Shown here piece after piece: positions 37,777 to 46,095 of a stretch of 64,000 nt of DNA. The stretch covers positions 744,001 to 808,000 of the forward strand of contig JALHQN010000001.1 of assembly GCA_022841915.1 (NCBI GenBank). The letters are read 5' to 3'. The number at the start of each line of letters is the position of its first letter. Position 1 is the first letter of the stretch. The stretch comes from Burkholderiales bacterium (GTDB lineage Bacteria > Pseudomonadota > Gammaproteobacteria > Burkholderiales > WYBJ01). The position numbers were made by a program, and so were the translations under genes. Under the pieces are notes generated by a model. It ran no database searches. It was not told the origin of the DNA and saw only the letters and a program-made list of their open reading frames with translations.

Positions 37777-38763
37777 ATGCAAGTCATCGACCCACACCCG
37801 ACCGACTTGTACCCCCCGATAGAGCCTTCCTCCTGGGGGATGCTGCCCCTCGATCATGGACACGCGATGTACTGGGAAGAAGCCGGCAACCCGGAGGGCG
37901 TTCCGGTCGTTTTTCTTCATGGCGGCCCCGGCGCGGGCTGCACCCCGGACCACCGCCGCTTCTTCGATCCAGGCGCGTATCGGATCGTCCTGTTCGATCA
38001 GCGCGGCGCAGGTCGCTCCACACCCGCGGGCGAAATCGCCGCCAACACGACGCAACTGTTGATCGCCGATATGGAGCGGCTGCGCGAACACCTGGGGATC
38101 GAGCGATGGATCGTATTCGGCGGCTCTTGGGGAAGCACTCTTGCCTTGGCGTACGGCCAAGCCCATGCTGGTCGCTGCCTCGGATTCATCCTGCGAGGCA
38201 TCTTTTTGGGACGACCGAGCGAAATCGAATGGTTTCTATATGGTATGCGCCGTATTTTTCCTGAAGCTTGGCGCAACTTCGTGCGGGAAATACCCGAAAC
38301 CGAACGCGACGATCTGCTCACCGCGTTTCATCGCCGTCTCTCGCACCCGGATCCAGGAATCCACCTGGCAGCCGCCCATGCCTGGAGTTCGTACGAAGGC
38401 GCATGCTCGACCCTACGTCAGAAGGCGGCGAGTCCGTCTCGAGCCCCGGTAAGCCAGAGTGCGATCAATCTCGCGCGCATCGAGGCACACTACTTCGTCA
38501 ACGACGTGTTCATGTGCCCGAACGAACTCGTCGACAACCTGGATCGCCTCACCCACTTGCCGTGCGTCATCGTCCAGGGACGCTACGACGTCGTCTGCCC
38601 CATCTCGAGCGCGGATGAATTGGCTCAAGCCTGGCCGAGCGCCCAATATGTGGTCATTCCCGATGCGGGCCATTCGGCTTGGGAGCCCGGGATCATGGCG
38701 GCGCTGGTCCGAGCCACCGACGACATGAAGCGCCTGTATCAGGAAGCCCCTGCGGCGCGGTGA
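37777..38763 (+). CDS. pip: Prolyl aminopeptidase (proline iminopeptidase)
   Basis: An alpha/beta hydrolase of the S33 family that removes N-terminal proline. 328 residues, normal size. The HGGPGAG oxyanion strand, the nucleophile GGSWGS, and the C-terminal catalytic Asp and His (GRYDVVCP, DAGHSAWEP) are present. Soluble, no signal peptide. Isolated gene between the HtrA-like gene and the convergent phaM. Confidence 0.94.
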   Translation: MQVIDPHPTDLYPPIEPSSWGMLPLDHGHAMYWEEAGNPEGVPVVFLHGGPGAGCTPDHRRFFDPGAYRIVLFDQRGAGRSTPAGEIAANTTQLLIADMERLREHLGIERWIVFGGSWGSTLALAYGQAHAGRCLGFILRGIFLGRPSEIEWFLYGMRRIFPEAWRNFVREIPETERDDLLTAFHRRLSHPDPGIHLAAAHAWSSYEGACSTLRQKAASPSRAPVSQSAINLARIEAHYFVNDVFMCPNELVDNLDRLTHLPCVIVQGRYDVVCPISSADELAQAWPSAQYVVIPDAGHSAWEPGIMAALVRATDDMKRLYQEAPAAR

Positions 38764-38830
38764 CACACCCGCCGATCCGGACGGCCCCGCTTAGCCCTTC
38801 GGGCCGGTCAGGCTCGAACTTCGCGCCCCG

Positions 38831-39103
38831 CTACTGTGCTGGCTTGTCGGCAGAATCGCCGCCCCCTTTGCCGGACAATGTCTCGAGCGCGGCTTTCTGC
38901 ATCTCGAGCGTCTTGATGGTCATCTGCAGAAACGCCAGATTCATCTTTAGCCAGTTTTCGACGCTGCGCAACTCGGCCAGCTTGCGGTCGAGTTCCTCCG
39001 GGTCGACTGTGGGGGCGATCATGCCGGGCAGGGGGAAACCCATGGGGTTCCACATCTTCTGCATGAACTCGAGCGTGTCCTTGGACCAGAAATCTTCCGC
39101 CAT
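38831..39103 (-). CDS. phaM: PhaM-like PHA-granule protein, short form
   Basis: 90 residues from the ATG at 39103, chosen because AAGGAG lies six bases upstream; upstream Met codons lack this. The body resembles the helical oligomerisation region of PhaM (FWSKDTLEFMQKMWNPMG and DRKLAELRSVENWLKMNL). Ralstonia PhaM binds PHA synthase and, through a long Lys/Ala-rich basic tail, DNA. That tail is missing here: after ETLSGKGGGDSADKPAQ the protein ends. Granule binding without nucleoid tethering may follow. It lies downstream of the transglycosylase on the same strand. Confidence 0.78.
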   Translation of the reverse strand: MAEDFWSKDTLEFMQKMWNPMGFPLPGMIAPTVDPEELDRKLAELRSVENWLKMNLAFLQMTIKTLEMQKAALETLSGKGGGDSADKPAQ

Positions 39104-39200
39104 CTCGACTCCTTCCTCGGGATGAATGTATTCCACGATGGACATAGAGCCTTCGGGAACAATACTTCGCCGAGATGCTGCGCCGATTCCGGTGCAGAGT

Positions 39201-39941
39201 CTAGGTGCGGCTGGGCGTAGGCAAAGGCTGACCGGTAGAGCGCTGCAGGGCACGACGCAGAAACTGCTCCAGCCGCTCACGCTCCGAAAAAACCTTCACA
39301 GCATAGGGATTGTCCGGGTTGGGGCCGTTACCGCTGTAGAGACCCAGGGCCGCCATGAAATCGCCTCCGGTGCGGCTTGCGTATTCCCTGAGCACTTTTG
39401 CGCCGACGAGAATGTTCGTTTCGGGATCGAGCACATTCAATTCGCCGCCGTGCGGCGCACGCAGCTTGTCCTGGTGGTACTCGGGAATCACCTGCATGAG
39501 GCCTTTGGCGCCCATGCCGCTCTCCGCAATCGGGTTGAAACTCGATTCCACGGCCATCACCGCGAGGATGAGCAGAGGATCGAGCTTGGTCATCTGCCCG
39601 GCGGAATAGGCCAGATGGATGAATCGCTGTACCGCTTCGGTGGAAACGCGATACCGCTTGGAGATGAAATCTGCGAGCGCCTGTTGATGCAATGCCTCGC
39701 GCTTCGCGGCCGACACCGGCTGGCCGTTCACGGAGCTAACGGCCCGAGTCGACGGGGTCGCTTCCGCAGGGTGCGAAACATGCAGAAAGCGGGGCGCATT
39801 CTCCAATGCCCTCAACCAGCCCGGCAGGGCGACCAGGATGGCGATGCTGCCCGCGATCACGAATGTCATTCGGACCAAGGTCCCTCGCGCTGCGAGGTGC
39901 TGATACGACGTTGGTGCGGTAATGCCAATCAATCCAGCCAT
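39201..39941 (-). CDS. Lytic transglycosylase (SLT domain)
   Basis: Cleaves peptidoglycan between MurNAc and GlcNAc. 246 residues: a membrane anchor or uncleaved signal around 22-45 (VRMTFVIAGSIAILVALPGW), a linker, and an SLT domain from about 110 with catalytic Glu in AVESSFNP, then GAKGLMQVIP and the C-terminal GLYSGNGPNPDNPYA. AGAGG lies nine bases before the ATG. Two NrdR-like boxes lie upstream at 40049-40098. Confidence 0.92.
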   Translation of the reverse strand: MAGLIGITAPTSYQHLAARGTLVRMTFVIAGSIAILVALPGWLRALENAPRFLHVSHPAEATPSTRAVSSVNGQPVSAAKREALHQQALADFISKRYRVSTEAVQRFIHLAYSAGQMTKLDPLLILAVMAVESSFNPIAESGMGAKGLMQVIPEYHQDKLRAPHGGELNVLDPETNILVGAKVLREYASRTGGDFMAALGLYSGNGPNPDNPYAVKVFSERERLEQFLRRALQRSTGQPLPTPSRT

Positions 39942-40048
39942 TGCATTTTGCCTCTCATCCGAACGCGCTGTGCGCGATGTAACCCGGAGCAGACCGATTT
40001 AGCCGGCGATCTGCGCCCCCCGTCCAGGATGTTTGTGGGGCAGGATTA

Positions 40049-40098
40049 CCCCAATATGTAGTAGGTCGCTGACCTACAATGGCTACTAATTGTGGTCG
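40049..40098 (-). promoter_or_regulatory. Pair of NrdR-like boxes upstream of the lytic transglycosylase
   Basis: CCCCAATATGTAGTAG (40049-40064) matches the near box of nrdA at 14 of 16 positions, and CTACTAATTGTGGTCG (40083-40098) matches the far box at 13 of 16. Order and orientation are the same as at nrdA, with the gene on the minus strand; the spacing is 2 bp longer. A palindrome GTAGGTC-gct-GACCTAC (40061-40077) overlaps the near box. Confidence 0.62.
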
Positions 40099-40140
40099 CT
40101 TCGATGAAGCGGAACCGCAGTGTGCCAGAGAGGTGACCCT

Positions 40141-40308
40141 GTGGCAAGCTTTTCATGTTGCATCGCAACAATGCTGTTAGCATTATCCGTGCACGATGCC
40201 TTTGACATTTGTTCGCTGCCGCCCCACCAAGACGCCGCATCCGATCGACACGAAGACCAGCCACGCGCCAAGAACTGCCACTGCGGCCAGGCGCACTTCG
40301 CGCCCTGA
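40141..40308 (+). CDS. Possible small secreted or membrane peptide
   Basis: A 55-residue frame from GTG at 40141, preceded by AGAGGTG five bases upstream. It begins ASFSCCIATMLLALSV, a short hydrophobic stretch, followed by a polar part ending KNCHCGQAHFAP with a C-x-C pair. The opposite strand also has an open frame. No family is recognised; it may be a chance frame, and the confidence is low. Confidence 0.28.
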   Translation: MASFSCCIATMLLALSVHDAFDICSLPPHQDAASDRHEDQPRAKNCHCGQAHFAP

Positions 40309-40342
40309 TGGCAGGTCGCGTCGCCCTGCCTGAGATCCTTGC

Positions 40343-41212
40343 TTACCGGAACTTCTGCAAGCCTTCGGGCAAGACGTGCTCTGGGTATCGGACGAGAAAG
40401 CGTCTCAAGCCCTCGCGGGCTTCGCGCTGCCGCCCCTGATCCAACAGCTCGGTCAAATGACGAAGCCAAGCCGCAGGATCATTCTCGTATGCGTGAACCA
40501 CTTCGCTGGGCTCGGCTGTGGACGCTTTTGAATCGGACGGACTCTCGTCTCTGCGGTGCGCAAGCTTCGCCCTGCCCGACAAGGCGGCTGCGTCGGGACG
40601 CTCTTCGAGCGCGGATGCCGCTAGCGGCGGCCGGGGTGCAGCCGGCGAGGCCGGCGCCGACGCGAGCGGAGCACCCGACGAGAGGTCGTGCGAACGAGGT
40701 AGCTCTGCCTGGGAAGCGCCCATCACTTCGGAAGACGGTGGTGAACCTGCTGACGAATGTGCGGATTGCGACGAAGGCTGCCTTGCCTCGCCAGCCGCGG
40801 ATGCAGTCGGCCCGGATGGACTAGCCGCATCGGTGACACGTCTCGAGGCCGCCTCAGGGGAAGCCAGTGGGCCCGACGGCCCCGGCAGCCGCTCGCGGCG
40901 CAGTGTCGAGGAGCCAACCTCCTCCTCGGAAGCGTCGGGGCGCACCGGCGAAGCCGGCACGCCCGCGTCCGAGATCAACTCAGGCTTCTCAGACTGCATC
41001 GTCAGTGTCAGGCTCACCGTGAGGGCAATGACGGCCGCCAAGCCGAGCGGCATCTGCCAACGATCGAGAACGTTAACGAGCCTGCGCACCAACGAAGGAC
41101 GCGCCGCCCGCGATGCGGCCACACGGATCCGCTCATCCAGCCAGTACGGAGGCTCTTCGCGAGCGCCAGCGCGGTAGATCGAAGACAACTTGCCGTTTTC
41201 GTCTTGGCTCAC
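40343..41212 (-). CDS. Putative anti-sigma factor, single-pass membrane protein
   Basis: 289 residues from a GTG at 41212 that overlaps the sigma-factor stop (GTGA); an open frame continues further but lies inside the sigma gene. N-terminal cytoplasmic part 1-52 (YRAGAREEPPYWLDERIRVAA), one transmembrane helix 53-72 (QMPLGLAAVIALTVSLTL), then a long low-complexity Ser/Ala/Pro/Glu region to about 220 and a conserved-looking helical tail (WLRHLTELLDQGRQREAREG). No zinc HxxxCxxC motif. Coupling to an ECF sigma gene is the main evidence for the anti-sigma role. Confidence 0.66.
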   Translation of the reverse strand: MSQDENGKLSSIYRAGAREEPPYWLDERIRVAASRAARPSLVRRLVNVLDRWQMPLGLAAVIALTVSLTLTMQSEKPELISDAGVPASPVRPDASEEEVGSSTLRRERLPGPSGPLASPEAASRRVTDAASPSGPTASAAGEARQPSSQSAHSSAGSPPSSEVMGASQAELPRSHDLSSGAPLASAPASPAAPRPPLAASALEERPDAAALSGRAKLAHRRDESPSDSKASTAEPSEVVHAYENDPAAWLRHLTELLDQGRQREAREGLRRFLVRYPEHVLPEGLQKFR

Positions 41213-41784
41213 ATCAGCTCCACAAGGCCACGCCGCAGCTTCGCCACGGCATACCTCAAACGACTTTTTGCAGTCTCCTCGCTCACCCCTGTGGCGATGG
41301 CGATCTCGGCCAAACTTAGGCCACCCTCCTCGCGCATCACGAACGCCTCCCGCTGGTCGTGAGGCAAGGCTTGGAGCAGCACGCTGAAACGCTCGATTTG
41401 CGCTTTGGTTTCCAGGCGCACATCGGGTTGTTCTCTCGGGTCCGCAACGAGGAGATCGGTCGGGTCGACATCGTCGGCGCCCTGGTCCGGCAAGGAGGGA
41501 CGATGGGCCGAGCGGCGAAAATGGTCGATCACCTTGTTGTGAGCGATCCGATACAAGTAAGTCGCGAATCGCGCCTGCGGGACATAACGGCTCTTGGCGC
41601 GGATCAAACTCATCCAGACGTCTTGAAACAGTTCTTCGGCAACAGCTGCCACACCGCACTGCCGAAGCAGGAAACGGTAGAGTCCTCCGCGGTGTCGCGA
41701 GTACAGCAGTTCAAACGCACCGGCATCGCCGGAACGAAAGGCACTCATGAGCGTCTCGTCGCTCTTTGCGGCTTCTTCTCCCAT
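41209..41784 (-). CDS. ECF-type RNA polymerase sigma factor
   Basis: 191 residues from the ATG at 41784 (MGEEAAKSDETLMSAF). Region 2 spans about 25-95 (ELLYSRHRGGLYRFLLRQC, AEELFQDVWMSLIRAK), and region 4 spans 125-185 (LPHDQREAFVMREEGGLSLAEIA). No ribosome-binding site is clear, and the frame extends to 42021, but the upstream part is not sigma-like. Overlap with the anti-sigma gene indicates a sigma/anti-sigma pair. The stimulus is unknown. Confidence 0.9.
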   Translation of the reverse strand: MGEEAAKSDETLMSAFRSGDAGAFELLYSRHRGGLYRFLLRQCGVAAVAEELFQDVWMSLIRAKSRYVPQARFATYLYRIAHNKVIDHFRRSAHRPSLPDQGADDVDPTDLLVADPREQPDVRLETKAQIERFSVLLQALPHDQREAFVMREEGGLSLAEIAIATGVSEETAKSRLRYAVAKLRRGLVELM

Positions 41785-42137
41785 CGCGGTCGCAGTATGC
41801 GAGACAGGGTGCCGCGCGGCAAGATCCGAGGGTGAAGCAGCGCCCGACGCACAGCTTCCCTCGAGGCAAGCGCCATCCGAAACCCCGCCCGCACTCAGCT
41901 TCACGGCTGCGGGTAAGACACAGAACGGCAGGCGAACCGGATAACCACGTCGCACGTCGGCGAACCTGCCGAGCGGCACGCCTGTGAGTCCATTCGAATC
42001 GACATCCGCCTTCCCCGCCATTGCTCGGTACGACTCGAACGCATGAAAACGCCCACGGGGTTAACGCATTGCGCTTGCTTGCCCCACCCCACCCCCGCCT
42101 CTATAGTGGCTGCAGCAATGCAGCGGAGGACGGTATC
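41785..42137. other. 353-bp divergent intergenic region (ECF sigma / EF-G-like)
   Basis: On the plus side a good promoter (TTGCCC 42079-42084, 17 bp, TATAGT 42102-42107) leads to the EF-G paralogue. On the minus side no ECF-type operator could be named with confidence. The open frames across it have no homology that I recognise. Confidence 0.6.
42079..42107 (+). promoter_or_regulatory. Putative sigma70 promoter of the EF-G-like gene
   Basis: TTGCCC (42079-42084) and TATAGT (42102-42107) with a 17-bp spacer, 30 bp upstream of the GTG start. Good match in spacing and -10. Confidence 0.5.
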
Positions 42138-44186
42138 GTGACATTCCTACCCGAAGCTATTCGAACCATTGCTTTCGTCGGCCACGGTGGAGCGGGCAAG
42201 ACGACCCTTGCCGAGTGTCTGTTGGCGAAAGCCGGCGCGATCCCTACAGCCGGAAGTGTCGAGCGCGGCACCACTGTCGCCGACTTCGATCCGCTGGAAA
42301 AAGCCCACAAGCATTCCATCCAGTCAGCGGTGCTGCACTGCGTATGGCAGTCGACCCGCGTGCACATGCTGGATACCCCCGGCGCGCCCGATCTGATCGG
42401 CGGAGCCCTGGGGGCACTCGAAGCCGTCGAGACTGCGGCCGTTGTCATCAATGCGCAGAACGGGATAGAAATCATCGCACGCCGGATGATGCAATGGGCG
42501 CAGAAGCGCCGACTATGCCGCCTGATCGTGATCAACAAGATCGACGCCGAACACGTGGATCTCCCGACGTTGGTCCAAACCATCCAAGACGCTTTTGGCA
42601 AGGAATGCCTGCCGATCAATCTGCCGGCGGATGGCGGACAGCGAGTCGTCGATTGTTTCTTCAACCCAGCCGGCACCTCCGATTTCCTGTCTGTGGAGCA
42701 AGCTCACCAGGCGCTGATCGACCAAGTGGTCGAAGTGGACGAAGAACTCATGTCCGTCTACCTCGAGAAAGGTGAAATCAGTCCCGAGCAACTGCACGCC
42801 CCCTTCGAGGCGGCTTTGCGCGAAGGGCATCTCATCCCCATCTGCTTCACCTCTGCCCGCAACGGCGCCGGCATCCAAGAACTACTGGACATCATCGTGC
42901 GACTGATGCCCAACCCTGCGGAAGGCAATCCGCCGCCTTTCATGAAAGGCGAAGGCGCCTTGGCCGAACCGGTTCAGGCTGTTCCGGATCCCTCGAAACA
43001 CGTGCTGGCTCATGTCTTCAAGATCGTGGTGGATCCTTTCGTTGGCAAGCTCGCCATCTTTCGCATCTACCAAGGAACGGTCACACGAGACACGCAACTG
43101 TTCATCGGCAATGGGCGAAAGCCGTTCAAGGTCGGACACCTCCTCATGCTCCAGGGCAAGGAACATGTGGCTGTACCTGACGCCGGCCCAGGCGACATCG
43201 CGGCAATCGCCAAGGTCGAGGAAATCGTCCTGGACAGCGTGCTTCACGATTCTCACGACGAAGACCACATTCATCTCGCACCTGTCGAAATGCCTCAGCC
43301 GATGTACGGACTGGCCATGGAACCCAAGCGTCGCGGCGACGAGCAGCGCATATCCGACGTGCTCCACAAGATTGCGGCCGAAGACCCTTGCTTCAGCGTG
43401 GAACACAACAGCGCCACCCATGAGACCGTGATTCGAGGATTGGGCGACCTGCACTTGAGGCTGGTGCTCGAGAGGATGGCCAGCCAGTATCACGTGGAGG
43501 TCGACACCCGCCCCCCGCGAATTCCCTATCGGGAAACGATCACCGCCAAAGCCGAAGGGCATCACAGGCACAAGAAGCAGACTGGCGGCGCCGGTCAGTT
43601 CGGCGAAGTCTTCCTGCGCGTCGAGCCGCTGCCCCGAGGCTCGGGATTCGAGTTCGTCGACGAAGTGAAAGGGGGAACGATTCCGAGCCAATTCATTCCA
43701 GCCGTGGAAAAAGGCATCCACCAAGTCCTGGCTGCAGGCCCCGTCGGGGGCTATCGCGTCGATGATGTCCGAGTCACGGTTTACGATGGCAAGCATCACG
43801 CAGTCGACTCCAAGGAAGTCGCCTTTATCACCGCTGGCAAGCGGGCCTTTCTCGATGCCCTGACCAAGGCGAAGCCGATTGTCCTCGAGCCGATCGTCGA
43901 CATCGAGATCACCGCGCCGGAGGGGTGCATGGGCGAAATTACCGGAGACCTATCGGGGAAGCGCGGACAAGTGAACGGCACAAACAGCTTGCCGGGCGGA
44001 ACGATCCAGGTCTCGGGCAAGGTGCCGCTGTCCGAACTGAACAACTACCAGAATCGGCTGAAGTCGGTGACGGGCGGCCAAGGCTCATATACGATCGAAC
44101 TGAGTCATTACGATCCCGTCCCGCCGCATGTGCAGCAGCAGATCGCGGGGGAACACAAGAGCGCGCACGGGGACGAAGACTCATAG
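42138..44186 (+). CDS. Elongation factor G-like GTPase (EF-G paralogue)
   Basis: 682 residues from GTG at 42138, which has GGAGG eight bases upstream. EF-G domain order is kept: G domain with G1 GHGGAGKTTL, G3 DTPGAPDL and G4 NKID, then domains II-V (domain IV around FGEVFLRVEPLPRGSGF). The G motifs depart from canonical EF-G, which has GHVDHGKTT-like G1 and DTPGHVDF, so it belongs to the 'EF-G-like' group whose role is not settled and which may not translocate. The canonical fusA is not in the window. Confidence 0.88.
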   Translation: MTFLPEAIRTIAFVGHGGAGKTTLAECLLAKAGAIPTAGSVERGTTVADFDPLEKAHKHSIQSAVLHCVWQSTRVHMLDTPGAPDLIGGALGALEAVETAAVVINAQNGIEIIARRMMQWAQKRRLCRLIVINKIDAEHVDLPTLVQTIQDAFGKECLPINLPADGGQRVVDCFFNPAGTSDFLSVEQAHQALIDQVVEVDEELMSVYLEKGEISPEQLHAPFEAALREGHLIPICFTSARNGAGIQELLDIIVRLMPNPAEGNPPPFMKGEGALAEPVQAVPDPSKHVLAHVFKIVVDPFVGKLAIFRIYQGTVTRDTQLFIGNGRKPFKVGHLLMLQGKEHVAVPDAGPGDIAAIAKVEEIVLDSVLHDSHDEDHIHLAPVEMPQPMYGLAMEPKRRGDEQRISDVLHKIAAEDPCFSVEHNSATHETVIRGLGDLHLRLVLERMASQYHVEVDTRPPRIPYRETITAKAEGHHRHKKQTGGAGQFGEVFLRVEPLPRGSGFEFVDEVKGGTIPSQFIPAVEKGIHQVLAAGPVGGYRVDDVRVTVYDGKHHAVDSKEVAFITAGKRAFLDALTKAKPIVLEPIVDIEITAPEGCMGEITGDLSGKRGQVNGTNSLPGGTIQVSGKVPLSELNNYQNRLKSVTGGQGSYTIELSHYDPVPPHVQQQIAGEHKSAHGDEDS

Positions 44187-44254
44187 GCACGCTCGTTGCG
44201 GCCAACCCGGCACTTCGACGCCCGCAGTTAAACGAATCACGCAGCAGAAAACAC

Positions 44255-44851
44255 ATGGACGAGATGGTTCGGCAGGCCATGGAAAAGTGGCCCAACGTGC
44301 CGGCGGTGTTCGGCTGGCTGGCGCTCGACCGCCGCGGCTCATGGCTCATCAAGGACGAGCGGATCACCAATCCCTTGATGATCGACTTCATCAACCGCAA
44401 CTATGGACACGATTGCGCGGGGCGGTGGTTCTTTCAGAACGGCCCGCAACGCGTGTTCGTGCAGTTGGCTTATGCGCCCTGGGTGCTTCGCACAGGAGCA
44501 GGAGACACGTTGCTGACGCATACCGGCCAACTCGTCGAACGAATCGATCGCGCATGGCTCGACGACGGGGGCGTCGTGCTGTTCGAAACCGAGCATGGCC
44601 CGGCGACGCTGGACGACCGCGACATCGAAGTAGCTTCGTTGCGCTACGTCGATGCCAGCGGCCTTCCTCCTCAAGAAGATGATCTCATCCTGGCGGTGGA
44701 ACGTCTCGCCGACGGGGAGCGCGTCGAACTCTACTTCGAGTACGCGGGGCGCAAGACGCGCGTTGAACCGGTTGCCCGGTCGGAAGCGCCGGCCCGGCTC
44801 GGCTTCATTCCCGACCCGCAGCCCGACGAGAAGAACGGGGCATCGACTTGA
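44255..44851 (+). CDS. Conserved betaproteobacterial protein of unknown function
   Basis: 198 residues (MDEMVRQAMEKWPNVPAVFGW start), soluble, acidic in its second half. The family is well conserved in betaproteobacteria in my recollection but has no assigned function. Visible features are the tryptophan-rich N-terminal half (GWLALDRRGSWLIKDERI; GRWFFQNGPQRVFV), resembling a small beta-rich domain, and a Pro-rich tail (FIPDPQPDEKNG). The stop shares one base with the start of the HAD gene (TGATG), so the two are translated together. Confidence 0.8.
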   Translation: MDEMVRQAMEKWPNVPAVFGWLALDRRGSWLIKDERITNPLMIDFINRNYGHDCAGRWFFQNGPQRVFVQLAYAPWVLRTGAGDTLLTHTGQLVERIDRAWLDDGGVVLFETEHGPATLDDRDIEVASLRYVDASGLPPQEDDLILAVERLADGERVELYFEYAGRKTRVEPVARSEAPARLGFIPDPQPDEKNGAST

Positions 44852-45660
44852 TGCGCCCGCTCGAGCTGTGCCCGGCAAGCCGCTTGGCTCGCCTGCGCGG
44901 CGTACTGGCCGACATCGACGACACCATCACGACCGATGGCAGGCTGCGAGCCGACGCCTACATGGCCATGGAGGCCATCCAAACCGCTGGCCTCTTGCTG
45001 ATCCCCATCACGGGCCGCCCTGCGGGATGGTGCGACCACATCGCACGCATGTGGCCAGTGGACGCCGTAGTCGGTGAGAACGGCGCGTTCTGGTTCCGGT
45101 ACGATCACCAAGCGCGCCAGATGCGAAGGCAGTTCGTTGCCGATGAGCAGACGCGCCGACATCACTCCGAACGCTTGCGCCGGATTGCAGCCGAGGTATT
45201 GCAGCAGGTCCCGAACGCCAAGATATCTGCCGACCAACTCTACCGTGAGGCCGATCTGGCCATCGACTTCTGCGAAGATGTCGAGCGTTTGCCGGACACG
45301 CAAATCGAGCAGATCGTGACGATCATGCGCAATCACGGGTTGACCGTGAAGGTCAGTTCGATTCACGTCAACGGCTGGTTCGGAAGCTACGACAAGCTGA
45401 CGACAACGCGCGAATTGTTGACCACAGCATTTGGTCGCCGCGAAGAAGCATTGCGGGAGGAGTTCGCCTACATCGGCGATTCACCGAACGATGAGCCCAT
45501 GTTCGAATTTTTCGACTGCACCGTGGGGGTAGCGAATGTCGCGGATTTCGCCCAACGCATGCGACATCTTCCTCGTTATGTCACCGACCATCGCGGAGGA
45601 TCGGGTTTCGCGCAGTTTGCCCGTGTACTCACTCACGCTATCGCCAGCTCTCACGACTAG
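44851..45660 (+). CDS. HAD-superfamily phosphatase (type IIB)
   Basis: 269 residues. The HAD motif I is LADIDDTIT, motif II ITGRPAG, and motif IV AYIGDSPNDEPM; a cap domain lies between about 80 and 190. The pattern fits sugar-phosphate phosphatases such as mannosyl-3-phosphoglycerate or sucrose-phosphate types. The exact substrate is unknown. Coupled to the preceding unknown gene by a one-base overlap, last in the EF-G-like run. Confidence 0.87.
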   Translation: MRPLELCPASRLARLRGVLADIDDTITTDGRLRADAYMAMEAIQTAGLLLIPITGRPAGWCDHIARMWPVDAVVGENGAFWFRYDHQARQMRRQFVADEQTRRHHSERLRRIAAEVLQQVPNAKISADQLYREADLAIDFCEDVERLPDTQIEQIVTIMRNHGLTVKVSSIHVNGWFGSYDKLTTTRELLTTAFGRREEALREEFAYIGDSPNDEPMFEFFDCTVGVANVADFAQRMRHLPRYVTDHRGGSGFAQFARVLTHAIASSHD

Positions 45661-46095
45661 CGCACCATTCTTCAGACCGCGCGACGATCTGCTGCAAGTA
45701 GCGTCACCTCGGTGACGGCACGGTTCAAGAGAACTCCCAAAAGCGATCGGCAGCTATCGCACCGCTGATTCGACGATACGCCTGGGCTCACGCCAGGCCT
45801 GTGCAATGTTTTTGGAGGCGTGATTTGGGCTTGGAGTGAATGTCAAGCGCGGGGAGGAGTCGGGCACTTGTTTTCATATTGCAAAAATACACCCGCCATC
45901 CAAGAATGCAGGCGTTTTTGCATTGTGAAATAAAATATCATCATTATTCTTTTTAAAAACAATGATTTGAAGTTTACCGGATTGCGAGAGACACCCTCGT
46001 CATCGCGACTTTTCGGCAGACCAACCCAGATTTGTCCGCCTGGCGAGAGTTTTCTGGTATGCTTTCACTCGTTGCCGGCCCTCGGATTACACCAC
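45661..46095. other. 435-bp convergent intergenic region with an AT-rich tract and inverted repeats
   Basis: It lies between two gene ends. It holds IR CGTCACC/GGTGACG (45702-45717), IR GCCTGG/CCAGGC (45782-45800), and an AT-rich tract (about 45870-45975) with a 17-base inverted repeat TTTTCATATTGCAAAAA / TTTTTGCATTGTGAAAT (45871-45887 and 45915-45931, 13 of 17 matching). A possible promoter with extended -10 TATGCT lies at 46058-46063 on the plus strand. No protein gene was found. Confidence 0.7.

Larger units (their letters stand above)
39942..40342. other. 401-bp intergenic region upstream of the lytic transglycosylase
   Basis: Holds two NrdR-like boxes (40049-40064 and 40083-40098), a 17-bp perfect palindrome between them (40061-40077), and a possible small plus-strand reading frame with a hydrophobic start (40141-40308). 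Nothing else convincing was seen on either strand. Confidence 0.7.

Noticed and set aside
45782-45815. Intrinsic terminator after the HAD gene (GCCTGG/CCAGGC)
   Set aside because: The T-run begins about 11 bases after the stem, too far for a standard terminator.
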